Positions 21,526 through 32,200 of a stretch of DNA of 64,000 nt are shown here, piece by piece. The stretch is from positions 34,021,601 to 34,085,600 of the forward strand of contig CM038047.1 of assembly GCA_021397845.1 (NCBI GenBank). The letters run 5' to 3'. Both the position numbers and the translations under genes were made by a program. The notes under the pieces were generated by a model, which was not told where the DNA came from, searched no databases, and saw nothing but the letters and a program-made list of their open reading frames with translations. How positions within the stretch are numbered: position 1 is the stretch's first letter; each line of letters begins with the position of its first letter. Origin of the DNA: Areca catechu. Taxonomy: Eukaryota; Streptophyta; Magnoliopsida; Arecales; Arecaceae.

Positions 21526-24077
21526 TATTTTGATCCCATCAAGCATTAAGTTAGGATGCATGGTGCAAATAGTACACCCTAGAGATATGCAGTTTTTTAT
21601 GCAACCAATATTTTTTTGAAAAATATAGGGAATAAAAAAAAGCCCAACACCTCTAGGATGGGAGTAAAAGTTTGCCTATCACAATAAAGTGAAGATGGCA
21701 GACTTTCTTGAAGAGATATAAGTTAAATTTAAGAATTTTGATTCATTAGAATCCATCTTATTCGGATGTGATGTAGTACATCCAAATGATAATAATTGAC
21801 ATTAGATCAAATTCTATGTCTTCGAATATAATTATACAAATATTCTTTCTTTCCTGGGACCTAGTTGGAACAGGAGAATAGTAGAGAAAATAAAATAATA
21901 AAAAAAATTAATTCTTTTTTTAGTTAGAAATTTTTTTAAAAAAATAAAAGAAAATAAGGAAAAACTAATCCTTCCAAATTTATAATTTTTTTTTTCAACC
22001 AAAATGAATAGATTTTAAAAGAAAGGAATTGAAAGTAAGCGAAACTTTTTTATAATCTCTATTTTACTTCTTAAAAAATAAAAAAAAGCTATATCATTTC
22101 ATTTTTCTTTTATTTTTTTATCTACTTGTAATAAAGAAGAGAAAAAAATGTTTCTTTTCTTCTATTAAACCATTAATCAAGAAGAGGGAATTTTTCTTTT
22201 TTTTTTTCTCACCAACTCTTTCTTTTTCTCTTTTAGCAAACCTTTCTTTTAAAAGACAGGTCAACATTGTAAGGCTCTTGGTACTTAATAGACATGGATG
22301 CAATCGGTTTCGACTCTGTTTTAACTACTCATAGAACAAAACGTCCATCGGCATCTTCTGGGAGCGCATGCAACTTGACGCGGCGATGAGTTTTTTTTAA
22401 TTGAAATTAGGAGAGGGGGTGGGGGGGGACACCCATATTTTATTTAAGATAAGTATATTTACAAGTTCCACCAGCCTACCGCTTAGGTTGTGGCCTTTCT
22501 AGTGGGGATAAAATATATAGATGGATTTACATTATGTTCCCCACTTTAATAAGAAATGCAGCGTGGCCACTTCACAAATAGTTTTGGTCCTTCAGGAAGT
22601 AGAAAATTAATAGTTTTGGTCCTTCAGGAAGTAGAAAATTAATAGTTTTGGTGCCTCTTTCCCTTCAACTCTGCTGAAGGCAGTGATGTATCCTTTTCTT
22701 TTTTTTGGTCATCTCATTTTACTCTGTAAATTGTTCTCTGCCAACTCCATCAGATAGATTCTAGATAGATTCCATCGTTTCGTTCATTCCATAAGCTCCA
22801 ATAAATTACCAACCATAGGCAATCCCGTATGCTGTTCTCACCCACTTATCTTTAAAACATAATCTCCAGGAAGATCAATATATTCACTATTTGATGATGG
22901 CAGGAAGGGGAAAGGGGTGCGCTGTTTTTTTTTTTTTTTTTTTTTTTTTTGGGAAAGGGGTGCGCCGTTTAACCTGAAGCCATACAAAGCCCACACACCA
23001 CGCACTAGGCAAGCAGGACTAAGCCACAGATTAGGTTTGGCCTCGAGATGGAAAGCAACAATCTTTCTCGCGCTCAAACTATTCTCTTTTTGAAGGCTTG
23101 CACCCATCTCGACTTGTACATGCATGCATGCCACAGCCAGCCAAAAGAAAACCTAGGGATCATGTTGTGACATGAACCTAACCATGTTCAGGAATTAATA
23201 ATAATGAATGCTTTCCACATGGGTGGCCATTGGTGATATGGCTTTGTATGGAAGCAAAAAAATTATGATCTAGTGCTTATATTATTCTTGGAATCAATCA
23301 GTTTCGGTCTATGATAGTAGCAGTTTATATAGCCAGAAAATGCTATGTAATGTAGTATTTTTTAAATTGTATACAATCCCGTACCAAATCATACCAATCT
23401 GAACTAGATCGATTTAGTTATAAAAATTAGTTCGGGGACTAAACCGGTAGGAACCTTACCAAACGGGGCAATCTGGCATGGTTTCAAGCTGAATCAGGTG
23501 GTTCGGCCTTGTTGCAATTTTTTTCTTTTAAGATAGCTAGGATGAGAAGAGAAGACTCGAGGCTTCTACTTTTCTCTTCCAACTTATTTCCACCGTGAAA
23601 AAAAGCAAAGAAAACATGAAAAAATTAAAAATTAATTATAGGATAGCTTTTTTTTTTCTACTATCCTTGCAAAAATTTATAAATATATTATTTTAACCAT
23701 ATGAAGTACTTAATTTTGGATAACTAATTTATTAAATATTTTAATAATATCATAATCTTATTAACTATCAAACATGACCGATTCCATGCCTTGCTGAATT
23801 TTTAAACTAATTTTTATCAATTAAAAATTTATTTCTTAATTTTTTGTGATAACATTGATGGAGGTCAATGCATTTCATCCGGAAAGATTTGCAATAATTT
23901 GTTGGCTATTTTCATTTAAGATTTCTAGTCGACTTTTCACTCGTCATAGTTATCAAAATTTATAAGTTTTTTATTAAAAAACACTTGTTTGCTTATGATT
24001 TCTTACTCGAACTGACTAGTAGATATTCACGAATATTCCAACCTGACCATTATTCTAGGAACATAATATACTACTAT
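21524..24077. other. AT-rich intergenic DNA, no gene recognised
   Basis: Long A and T runs, a 32-bp tandem duplication (tagttttggtccttcaggaa at 22579 and 22611) and a 28-bp poly-T tract near 22926. The open frames at 22118-22303 and 22838-23134 cross homopolymers and match no family I know. Confidence 0.5.
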
Positions 24078-24633
24078 GACTATTATATAAAAATGAAGGA
24101 AATTACAACTATGATTATATAAAAAAAGAAAAACATTAATGCATTTAGGTAAAAAAAAGCATAGAAAAAAATTATATTAGTTATTTCATACTATAATCAT
24201 ATATTTCATAGTAAACATTAATTCAGCTATGATTACTATATAAAGATGGAAGAAAGTATGTTATATAAAGCTAGATAAGCATAAAGACATTTAAGGAAAT
24301 AAGTAACCATATTAGTCATTTTATATCATAATAGATATTTAAAAAAATAAGTAATCATATTTTTTTCTCATGTTATCATATGAAAATATAATATATATAT
24401 ATATATATATAAATATTGAAAGGCATCAACATATTTGAGAACTAAAAGGATAACACGAGCAAAAATCATATTAGGTATTTCATATCATAATAGTATATTT
24501 CATAATAATCATTCATGATTTAGGATAATTTAACTATAGGTATTATATGAAAATAGAGGAAGGCATATTTTATAAAGATCAAAAGACATCAAGATATTTG
24601 AGGAAACAAGTAACCACATTAGCTATTTCATGC
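24078..24633. repeat. AT-rich tandem array, left part
   Basis: Units of roughly 140-160 bp share the words attatattagtcattt(c)atatcataat and gttatataaagat. Examples begin near 24168, 24305, 24462 and 24613. The array resumes at 31916 beyond the LTR element. Confidence 0.65.
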
Positions 24634-25886
24634 TGTTATCGCCATGGCCTGTAGCTGGAGATGACCTCGGAACGTGCCCTCGTCGCTCTGGAACCTGCTT
24701 GCATGCCCGGACCTTCAAAACAGAGGAGACCCGGGCCGGTGATCCCGATAGGGGCACTTCGACACTCAAGTCAGTAATAATCCAGGGAAACATATTCTCT
24801 TGGTCGAGCCCCATAGATAGACTCCACGCTAGGAGGAGAAACTTATATACTGGAGAGTATGAACCGGTTGAGAGTAGAGCAAGGAAAGTGGCAGCGGAGG
24901 AGAGCTCAAACTGAATGGATGTGTCCATCAAGATCTTTCCGGTGGGTCTTCGGTAGCCAAAGCACTTGGCCTTTCGGATGCTCTCCTATATGCCACCCCT
25001 TTCGCCCCTTTGTGACTTACCTTCCTCTTGGAACCTTGGAAAACTCCTTTAAGCCAGGATAGCTGCCAGCCGCCTATCTTGGGATCCTCCCTTGCTTGCA
25101 GGCGCGTGCGGTGATGTTCCTTGCCATGCGCGAGATGCATTTCTCCATTCATGATAGGGAATAGCACCATATGCTCTGACCCTCTTTCTAGTCGCTCCGT
25201 TTTGGAAAATCTGGCAGAGCCTCGATCAGGGAGCCATCGCCCCCTGGATTCGAATTTCTTGGATTGACTTCCTCTTTTGGATGGCACGGACGGTTGGTCG
25301 GGAGCGCAGTGCCTCGATGGGGGATCCCTTTTCTTACGGTATAAGTGGTAGCTGGGGCAATTATTGCAGCCTGGCGGGCACCTCTCCGTGGTCCTTGGGC
25401 GACTTGGCGGCGTCCTTTGGCTATTGGTCCCTTCGTTCGAAGTGGGGCCGGCTCAGGGAAGAAGACCTTAACTTCGGCCACGGCATCTCAACCTCGAGGG
25501 AGCCGCCTGGCGAAGGAGTCCGGAGGGAGGCAGAGCTCGACTTCAGCCATGGCATCTCGACCTCGAGGGAGCCACCTGGTGAAGGAGTCCAGAGAGAGGC
25601 GGAGCTCGACTTTGGCCATGGCATCTCGACTTCGAGGGAGCCGCCTGACGAAGGAGTCCAGAGAGAGGCGAAGCTCGACTTCGACCACGGCGTCTCGACT
25701 TCGAGGGAGCCGCCTGGCAAATGAGTATGGAGAGAGGCGAAGCTCGACTTCAGCCATGACGTCTCAACCTCGAGGGAGCCGCCTGGCGAAGGAGTCCGGA
25801 GAGAAACATCCAAAGTGGCAGCTTCCTCCAGCATGGCATTTGACTGGGTCTGACATGTGTTTCACGTCAGCGATCCTACCACATTA
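24634..25886 (-). repeat. 3-prime LTR of the gypsy-type element
   Basis: 1253 bp, reading TGTTATCG to CCACATTA on the plus strand. The partner LTR ends CCACATCA, so the terminal CA dinucleotide here has decayed to TA by a C-to-T change. It holds five 69-bp units. Similarity to the right LTR is high over the whole length. An 8-bp gap near the left end (the right LTR has extra ctcgaccg-like bases) and one extra 69-bp unit account for most of the length difference. Confidence 0.92.
25487..25800. repeat. 69-bp tandem repeat in the LTR, five units
   Basis: The core ctcgaggg (or ttcgaggg) occurs at 25493, 25562, 25631, 25700 and 25769, exactly 69 bp apart. Sixty-nine bases are 23 codons and the unit lacks stops in several frames. 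This produces the long but meaningless open frames in this LTR. Confidence 0.95.
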
Positions 25887-26429
25887 TTTGCCCCCCATTT
25901 CGAAGACCCGTTGGTGCATGGCGCTCGGGGCAAAGGGAGTAAATACGATGCTGACATGGAATGACCAAAATCTGGCATCATTATTGCCAAGATCGCCGGC
26001 ACCTCACGAGACGGACCTCCGAGCCAATGCGGTGATGACACGTGGACCCATCCGAGGAGGTATTATTGCAGACGTAGAATTCGAAATGGTCGTGGGTGGA
26101 CTGAAGCATCGCCCTCTGCCGATTGCTGACACGTGGTGCAAATCCGACGGCAGTGGCTCTGGAACGGTACTGTTGCAGTTGGTCATTTCGAAAGAAAAGA
26201 TGGTTTCACGAAAATACTTTCTCTTTCAAACTCCTCGTGCCCGCCAGCAAACCAGAGTCCCCTCTCTTCCCCCGGCCATCCTTTTCCTCTAAGGCTAGCC
26301 AAGTTCGTCCTCCTTATTCTTCTTCTTCTTCTTTCGGTTGGGTAGAGCTCTCCTTTAGGGTCAAGACCTTCCCAGGCTCCGTCCATCTCCTTTCTTCTCT
26401 GCACTTTCTCCTTTGTCTTCTTCTTTGAG

Positions 26430-28748
26430 ATGTCTCGCTGGGATCGAAACTTTTGCCCTTCGATCAATCCTAATGAGGCTGGGCCTTCTCGACCGAGGAC
26501 TCCCTCTTCCTTCGATGAGGAGGAGGAGGTCCACTTCGAGATTTGTAGAAGGCCTTGCCCCACAGGAATCATCATAGGGGAACCTAGGGTCTGCCCCCTG
26601 CCTCCTCCTCCTGAACCTTCTCCGGAACCTCCACGGTCGACCGATCCCAGTGGTATTGCTTTGATGATAACCGGCGAGGAGCTTTCGATCATCTGGGAGA
26701 CCTTCGATGTCCCGGATTCCATCCGACTCTCGGTCCCACGACCAGGGGAACGGGTCACCTCCAGTGGCCTGGGCTAGATTGCCCTCTATGAAGAAACCCT
26801 CGCAGGGGGCCTCCGATTCCCACTTCATTCCTTCTTTTTTTCTGTGCTGAGCCACTATCGTATAGTTTCGGCTCAGTTGGTCTCGAACGTAGTCAGAACG
26901 ATTTTTTGCTTCATCGTCCTCTATCATTTTCACGGGATCATAGCCCATTTCTCCCTGTTCAGGGTCTTCTTTATCCTGAAACACCACCCAACCGAGGAGG
27001 GGTGGTGGTTCATTTCCCCGTGCCCAAAGGGCATCAAGTTTGAGCTCCCCTCTTCCATCAAAGGATGGAAGAGTAAATACTTCTTTGCTTTCATCGAGGG
27101 GGCTGATTGGGTTTGGAGCGACCCAGACTGGACCCCGAACTGGAATGATGTTGTCGAGGTGGCTGATCAGGAAGTTTACGACCAGCTCCGCATCGACCAA
27201 ATACCTTCTCTCGAGGTTCTGCTGTCAGAGCAGAACCTGTACGAAGCCAGGGTCAGCCCAATACGAGAGTTGGGTGAGTTTGGCGCGATCTTTACTTGTT
27301 TCTATTTTCTGCTTGTCACTTCAAGTTCAGAACTGACCTCGTTTCTCTTCGTGCAGGCATGAAGTACTCCATGGACGAACTCCTTGCACTCTCCAGGAAG
27401 AGGGGTGCACCGGCGGGGTGAGAGAGTCCCCATCGAAGAGGGATCAAAATGAGGAAAGCGCAAGGGCCGAACCCGCCGCGCCATTCGAGCCGAGTAGGAG
27501 GACGGTCGAACTAGTCCCCGAGCCATCGAGGTGCGGGACCTGCCCTCAGTCTGAGAGCCAAAAGTGGTAGTCCGGGCCAGGTATGCTGTCGCCGCTGTGG
27601 CGCCCCCACCCCATGAAGTCATCGAGGTGGAGGTGGAAGAGGAGTAGGAGAGGAGGGAGCCACTGCCAGCGACGCCATCTGGAGTGGCGGAGAGCCCCCA
27701 CAGAGGCTCCGAAGCATCCTCGGCTAGTCACGGGGGTGACACCAAGGTAGCGGGGAAGAAGAAGAATTCCCGCAAGCTGCCCTTCGAGGTGGCACCGGAT
27801 GCCTCCTTGGTCCGGGACCGGGCTCTCGTCGAGAGCATGATGGACTTTGCCATCCAACCGCGTGATCGGCAGGAAAAGGCAGGAAGGCGCCTGTCCGACG
27901 CCATCCTTGGCACGTTCCCGTAACTCTTCTCGGTAAGTACTTCTAACTTTCCCTCTTTCCCTTTCTCTTCTTTCAATTTTTTGGCTGACATTTCCTTGGT
28001 GCAGCTTGGGGTGGACCTTCTGCTAATACGGGACTATTGCAAGAGCTGGGCCAAGAGGGACCAGCAGAAGGCGCTGCAGCTTGACTTGCTAAAGGCCGAG
28101 GTCAAGCTGAAGACAGACGAGGCCTGGGAGGTCAAAAAGAAGAACAGGAAGCTGAGGAACGAGATGGCGGGCACCGAGAGGCGCCTCAAGGGCCTGGAGG
28201 AGTCCTTGGATCAGGAGAGAAACCGGGCCAAGGAGCTCAAGGCCAGGGAGGTCAAGGCGGAAGAGCTCAACACCAAGGTGGCCTGGGAGTGGGAGCAGGT
28301 CCGAACCCTTCGAGCCCAGCTAGAGGTGTTAAAGGGGTGTGCCGTTGCCGCCGAAAGGAAGGCTGCTGCCACCGAAGAGAAGGCCGCGGTGGCAGTCGAC
28401 TCGATGGAGGTCACGAAGGAGGAGGCCGCCAAGGCAGTGGCCAATTACAAGGCCTCGCCAGAGTTTGATGCGGAGTTCCATGAGCTGGCTACGGACTCTT
28501 TCTTCAAAGGGTTCATGTTCTGCCGGACCAGGATGGTGGAGCTCATCCCGGACATGAACCTGGATGGGCTCGCCTTCCCGGCTGCTCCGTGCTGGAGCCC
28601 GACCTTGGCCTTGGTCATATTGGAGGAGCCCACGACTACAATCAACATAGCCCCGCCATTGGAGGTCCTGGACGTGGCCCCGCCATCGGAGGTCCCAGAA
28701 GACGACACCCCGACCGTGCACCGTCCAGGGAAGGAGCCAGCTGAGTAG
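26430..28748 (+). pseudogene. Antisense extra ORF of the LTR element (putative gypsy-type transposon protein), spliced
   Basis: Exon 1 starts at 26430 (MSRWDRNFC) and runs in one frame to 27273, broken only by TAG at 26775-26777. It contains HPTEEGWWFISPCP and GWKSKYFFAF, which resemble the plant family named putative gypsy type transposon (PF04195 by memory). Intron 1 is 27274-27356 (G/gtgagt ... gtgcag/G). Exon 2 starts GMKYSMDELLAL but meets TGA at 27419. Frame changes occur before the fragment at 27684-27923. A last intron ends at gcag 28001-28004, and the final exon (28005-28748) encodes a long charged coiled coil (Lys/Glu/Ala-rich) followed by a Pro-rich tail. It is encoded on the strand opposite gag. 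The role of such proteins is unknown. The stops show this copy is dead. Confidence 0.7.
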
Positions 28749-29201
28749 CTTAGGATCCTCCCTCCTCTGTACTTCTTTTAATTGCTTCTGTTTGGGTTGC
28801 CCGGCCTGTCGGGGTCCAGAGATAATGTAAGGACTTAAAAAATCTCCAATGAAATTTTCTTCTTTTACTTGTTTGCTTGTGCACTTTCTAGATTCTCAAT
28901 GCTCTAGCACTTTTTCTTCTTTTTATTCTTAACTGTCCATGTATACATCTTTGTCGAGGCACCCTTGCCTTGAGGCTTTAAGTTCTTAGGCTCTTTCATG
29001 CCGAGCTTCGGGTACGCGGGTGGTTAGGAAGTAAATATTTGACTTGGTGAGTGGTTCCCATCTTATGAGCAGCATGGCAATGGGGCTTCGCATGCTTCCC
29101 CAGAAGAGGTCTGTTTGATCTCGGATGGAGTCTTCTCCAAGCGCGCATGGCACGACTGAGCCAGGGTGCTACGCTCAGTGGGTCCGCCAGGTGACTATGA
29201 G

Positions 29202-29372
29202 GTGCCGGGCTTCGAGAGTTTCTGGACTTAGAGTGTCGAGCTTCAGGAGTTTCCGGGCTTGGAGTGCTGGGTTTTAGGAGTTTCTGGGCTTACGGTGCCA
29301 GGTTTCAGGAGTTTTTGGGTTTACGGTATCGGGCTTCAGGAGTTTCCAGGCTTGGCTTGCCAGACTTGGGGT
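29202..29372. repeat. 31-bp tandem repeat, about five units
   Basis: The unit ggcttcaggagtttccgggc plus about 11 bp recurs every 31 bp (gagttt at 29216, 29247 and so on). It lies between the antisense ORF and gag inside the LTR element. Confidence 0.8.
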
Positions 29373-29967
29373 TGGGCAGTAATATTCCCTGGCAGAAGTT
29401 CGAGGTGGCCGGTCCGGGCTTCCGCACCCCGGACGTCTCCCTGGGAGATGGTTTCTTCAACGGCTTCCCGTTCAGCGCCCACCTCATACTGTTTGCCTCC
29501 TCGGCGTGGATGTATTTATGAACATGGAGGAGGAGTTCGGAGTATGTCTTCGAGGGCTTCTTGTCCAGGGAGTGGGTCAGGCGGGAAGTCCTGAACCCTC
29601 TCTTCAGCTCCAGCATGGCAACTGGCTCGTCCAGGTTATAAATCTCCAGTGCGGCAACCTTGAAGCGGGTCACGTAATCTCACAGGAGCTCGTGATCTTG
29701 CTGCCTGATGGAGAAGAGGCTGTCCAGCTCCTGTGGCACTTTTTGATAGGCATCAAAGTGGGCCACGAACTTCCGCTCCAGTTGAGTGAAAGAGCTGATG
29801 CTTTCGGGCTTGAGGCAGGTAAACCAGACCCGAGCAGCCTTCTGGAGGGTGGCTGGAAAAATGATGCAAAGGAGAGCGTCGGTTGCCCCTTGGACCCTCA
29901 TAAGGGCTTTATAGCTCTCAAGGTGGTCCAGGGGGTCGGTGGTCCCATTATAGGGATCCACCTATGG
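29305..29967 (-). pseudogene. gag remnant of the gypsy-type element
   Basis: The minus-strand frame reads DPYNGTTDPLDHLESYKALM, then ARVWF, SFTQLERKFVAHF and a YVTRF segment. This is the retrotransposon gag (capsid) domain signature of plant gypsy elements. Two in-frame stops interrupt it: TAG just before the VDPYNG start (29962-29964) and TGA at 29680-29682. Both sit where related proteins usually have Gln or Arg, so both could come from C-to-T changes at CAG and CGA. The N-terminal region up to 30700 is Pro/Ala/Gln-rich on this strand and is also broken. No zinc knuckle or protease follows. Confidence 0.85.
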
Positions 29968-30699
29968 CATGCGGAACCGACCCGGGATCGGTTCCTCTTG
30001 AATCTCTCGGGAGAAAGGGGGACGGGCATCGTAGCCCGCAGACTCATCGGAGGAGCCCTGCAAATTCGCAAATTGGCAGGATAGCTTTACTAGCTTGCGC
30101 TCTTGTTCTTCCATGCGCCTTTCTGCCATACGCCTGATGGCCTCGTCGGTTGAACCCTCCGTTGAGGCCGACGGAGGAGGTGAAGGTGGCAGCTAAGGGG
30201 GGTCACGATGGGGAAACTTGCCCCTGTGACCTCGGCGGTGCTTGACGACAGCCTACTCGAAGGTCGGGGATCGGCTCTCCCGCTCAGTTGACCTGGTCCA
30301 CTGTCTCTTTGACAGGGTTCGGTGGCTTCCCCGGTGATCTGTTATGGCTTGCAGTAGCGAAGGCCTTCCTTGGAAGGACCGCAGGCTGTCGTGGGGTGCG
30401 GCGGCTTGGGCCACGGGAGTCCCTAGCTGTTGATTGGTGGCCAGGGATCGGTGCTGATGCTACAATTGGCGCACCACTGCAGTCAGGAGCTACATTTGCT
30501 AGGTGAGTGCGGCCAACTGAGCGTCCGCTGGAGACGGTTGCGGTGGAGTGGGAAGCTCCCTTTCTGGACTGTGCAGATCCCCACGGGAAGGGGGATCCCT
30601 TACACGGCTAGTAGAAACCTCCCTTGCACGGGTCATCACCATGTTCCTGGTGGGGTTGCTTGCAAGGAGATTATCTTGGATCAAAATGTGTCCTACCTC

Positions 30700-30716
30700 C
30701 CCTACCTGGCACGCCA
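30700..30716 (-). promoter_or_regulatory. Probable tRNA primer-binding site
   Basis: On the minus strand, TGGCGTGCCAGGTAGGG begins 3 nt after the end of the right-hand (5-prime) LTR. The position and the TGG start fit a primer site. I cannot name the tRNA without a comparison. Confidence 0.7.
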
Positions 30717-30719
30717 ATC

Positions 30720-31915
30720 TGTTGCCGCTCGACCGCCGTGGCCTGTAGCTAGAGATGACCTCGGAACGCGCCCTCGTCGCTCTGGAACCTACTCACGCAC
30801 CCGGACCTGCAAAACAGAGAAGACTCGGGTCGGTGATCCCAGCGGGGGTACTCCGACACTCAAGTCAGTGATGATCCAGGGGAACAAATCCTCTTGGTCG
30901 AGCCCCGTAGATGGACTCAATGCTGGGAGGAGAAACTTATATACTGGAGAGTATGAACCGGTTGAGAGTAGAGCAAGGGAAGTGGCAGCGGAGGAGCATT
31001 CAGACTGAATGGCTATGTCTGTCGAGACCTTTCTGGTGGGTCTCCGGTAGCCAAAGCACTTGGTCTTCCGGATGCTCTCCTGTATGCCGCCCCTTTTACC
31101 CCTTTGTGACTTACCTTCTTCTTGGAACCTTAAAAAACTCCTTTAAGCCAAGATGGCTGCCAGCCGCCTGCCTTGGGATCCCCCCTCACTTGCAAGCGCG
31201 TACGGTGACGTACCTTGCCGTGTGCGAGGTGCCTTTCCCCATTCATGATAGGGAACAGCACCGTGTGCTCTGACCCTCCTTCTGGTCGCTCCATTTTAAA
31301 AATTATGGTGGAGCCTCGATCGAGGGGCCACCGCCTCCTGGATTCGAATCTCCTGGGTTGACTTCCTTTTTTGGGTGGCACAGACAGTTGGTCGAGAGCG
31401 CAGTGCCTCGATCGGGGGACCTCTTCCCTTTCGGTGTAAGTGGTAGCTGGGGCAATTATTGCGGCCTGGCGGGCGCCTCTCCGTGGTCCTTGGACGGCTT
31501 GGCGGCATCCTTCAGCTGTTAGTCCCTTCGTCCGAAGTGGGACCGGCTCAGGGAAGAAGACCTTGACTTCGGCCATTGCATCTCGACCTCGAGGGAGCCG
31601 CCTGGCGAAGGAGTCCGGAGGGAGGTGGAGGTCGACTTCAGCCACGATGTCTCAACCTCGAGGGAATCGCCTTGGGAAGGAGTCCGGAGAGAGGTGGAGC
31701 TCGACTTCGACCATGGTATCTCGACCTCGAGGGAGTCGCCTGGCGAAAGAGTCCGGAGAGAGGCGGAGCTCGACTTCGACCACGACGTCTCGACCTCGAG
31801 TGAGCTGCCTGGTGAAGGAGAGAGGCGAAGAGAAACGTTCGACATGGCAGCTTCCTCCAGCGTGGCATCTGACTGGTTCTGATATATGCTCTATGTCAGC
31901 GATCCTGCCACATCA
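30720..31915 (-). repeat. 5-prime LTR of the gypsy-type element
   Basis: 1196 bp, reading TGTTGCCGCTCGACC to CCACATCA on the plus strand. It matches 24634-25886 throughout. It has four 69-bp units (cores at 31588, 31657, 31726, 31795) against five in the other LTR. Confidence 0.92.
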
Positions 31916-32200
31916 CATGCTATAATAGAATTTGAAAAAATATGTAATTACAATTTTTCTCATATTGTCATATGAAAATGAAGGAAAGTATGATATATAA
32001 AGATATAAATGTATCAATATATTAGAAAAAAGAGATAGAAGAATAAAAAATTATATTAGTCATTTATATCATAATAGTATATTTTATAGTAATCATCCTT
32101 AATTTAGGACGATTCAGCTATGGCTATTATATGAAAATAGAAAAAATCATGTTATATAAAGATGGAAAGGAACCAAGATATTTGAGAAAATAAATAGCAA
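31916..32200. repeat. AT-rich tandem array, right part
   Basis: The array interrupted at 24633 continues here with the same words (attatattagtcatttatat near 32047, gttatataaagatgg near 32150). Confidence 0.6.

Larger units (their letters stand above)
24634..31915 (-). mobile_element. Complete non-autonomous gypsy-type LTR retrotransposon
   Basis: The LTRs are 24634-25886 and 30720-31915. Target duplications are catgc at 24629-24633 and catgc at 31916-31920. Minus orientation is set by three facts: a primer-type sequence next to the right LTR (17 nt, 30700-30716, minus strand TGGCGTGCCAGGTAGGG); a purine tract next to the left LTR (25887-25900, minus strand aaatggggggcaaa); and a gag remnant on the minus strand. 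I find no protease, reverse transcriptase, RNase H or integrase, so it must have depended on a partner element. The left half of the interior instead carries a spliced gene on the opposite (plus) strand. That design, gag plus an antisense extra ORF, is known from Tat-lineage gypsy elements and their non-autonomous relatives. Confidence 0.92.

Noticed and set aside
25281..26292. Open frames of up to 315 codons across the left LTR
   Set aside because: They follow from the stop-free 69-bp (23-codon) repeat and appear equally in the other LTR and on the opposite strand.
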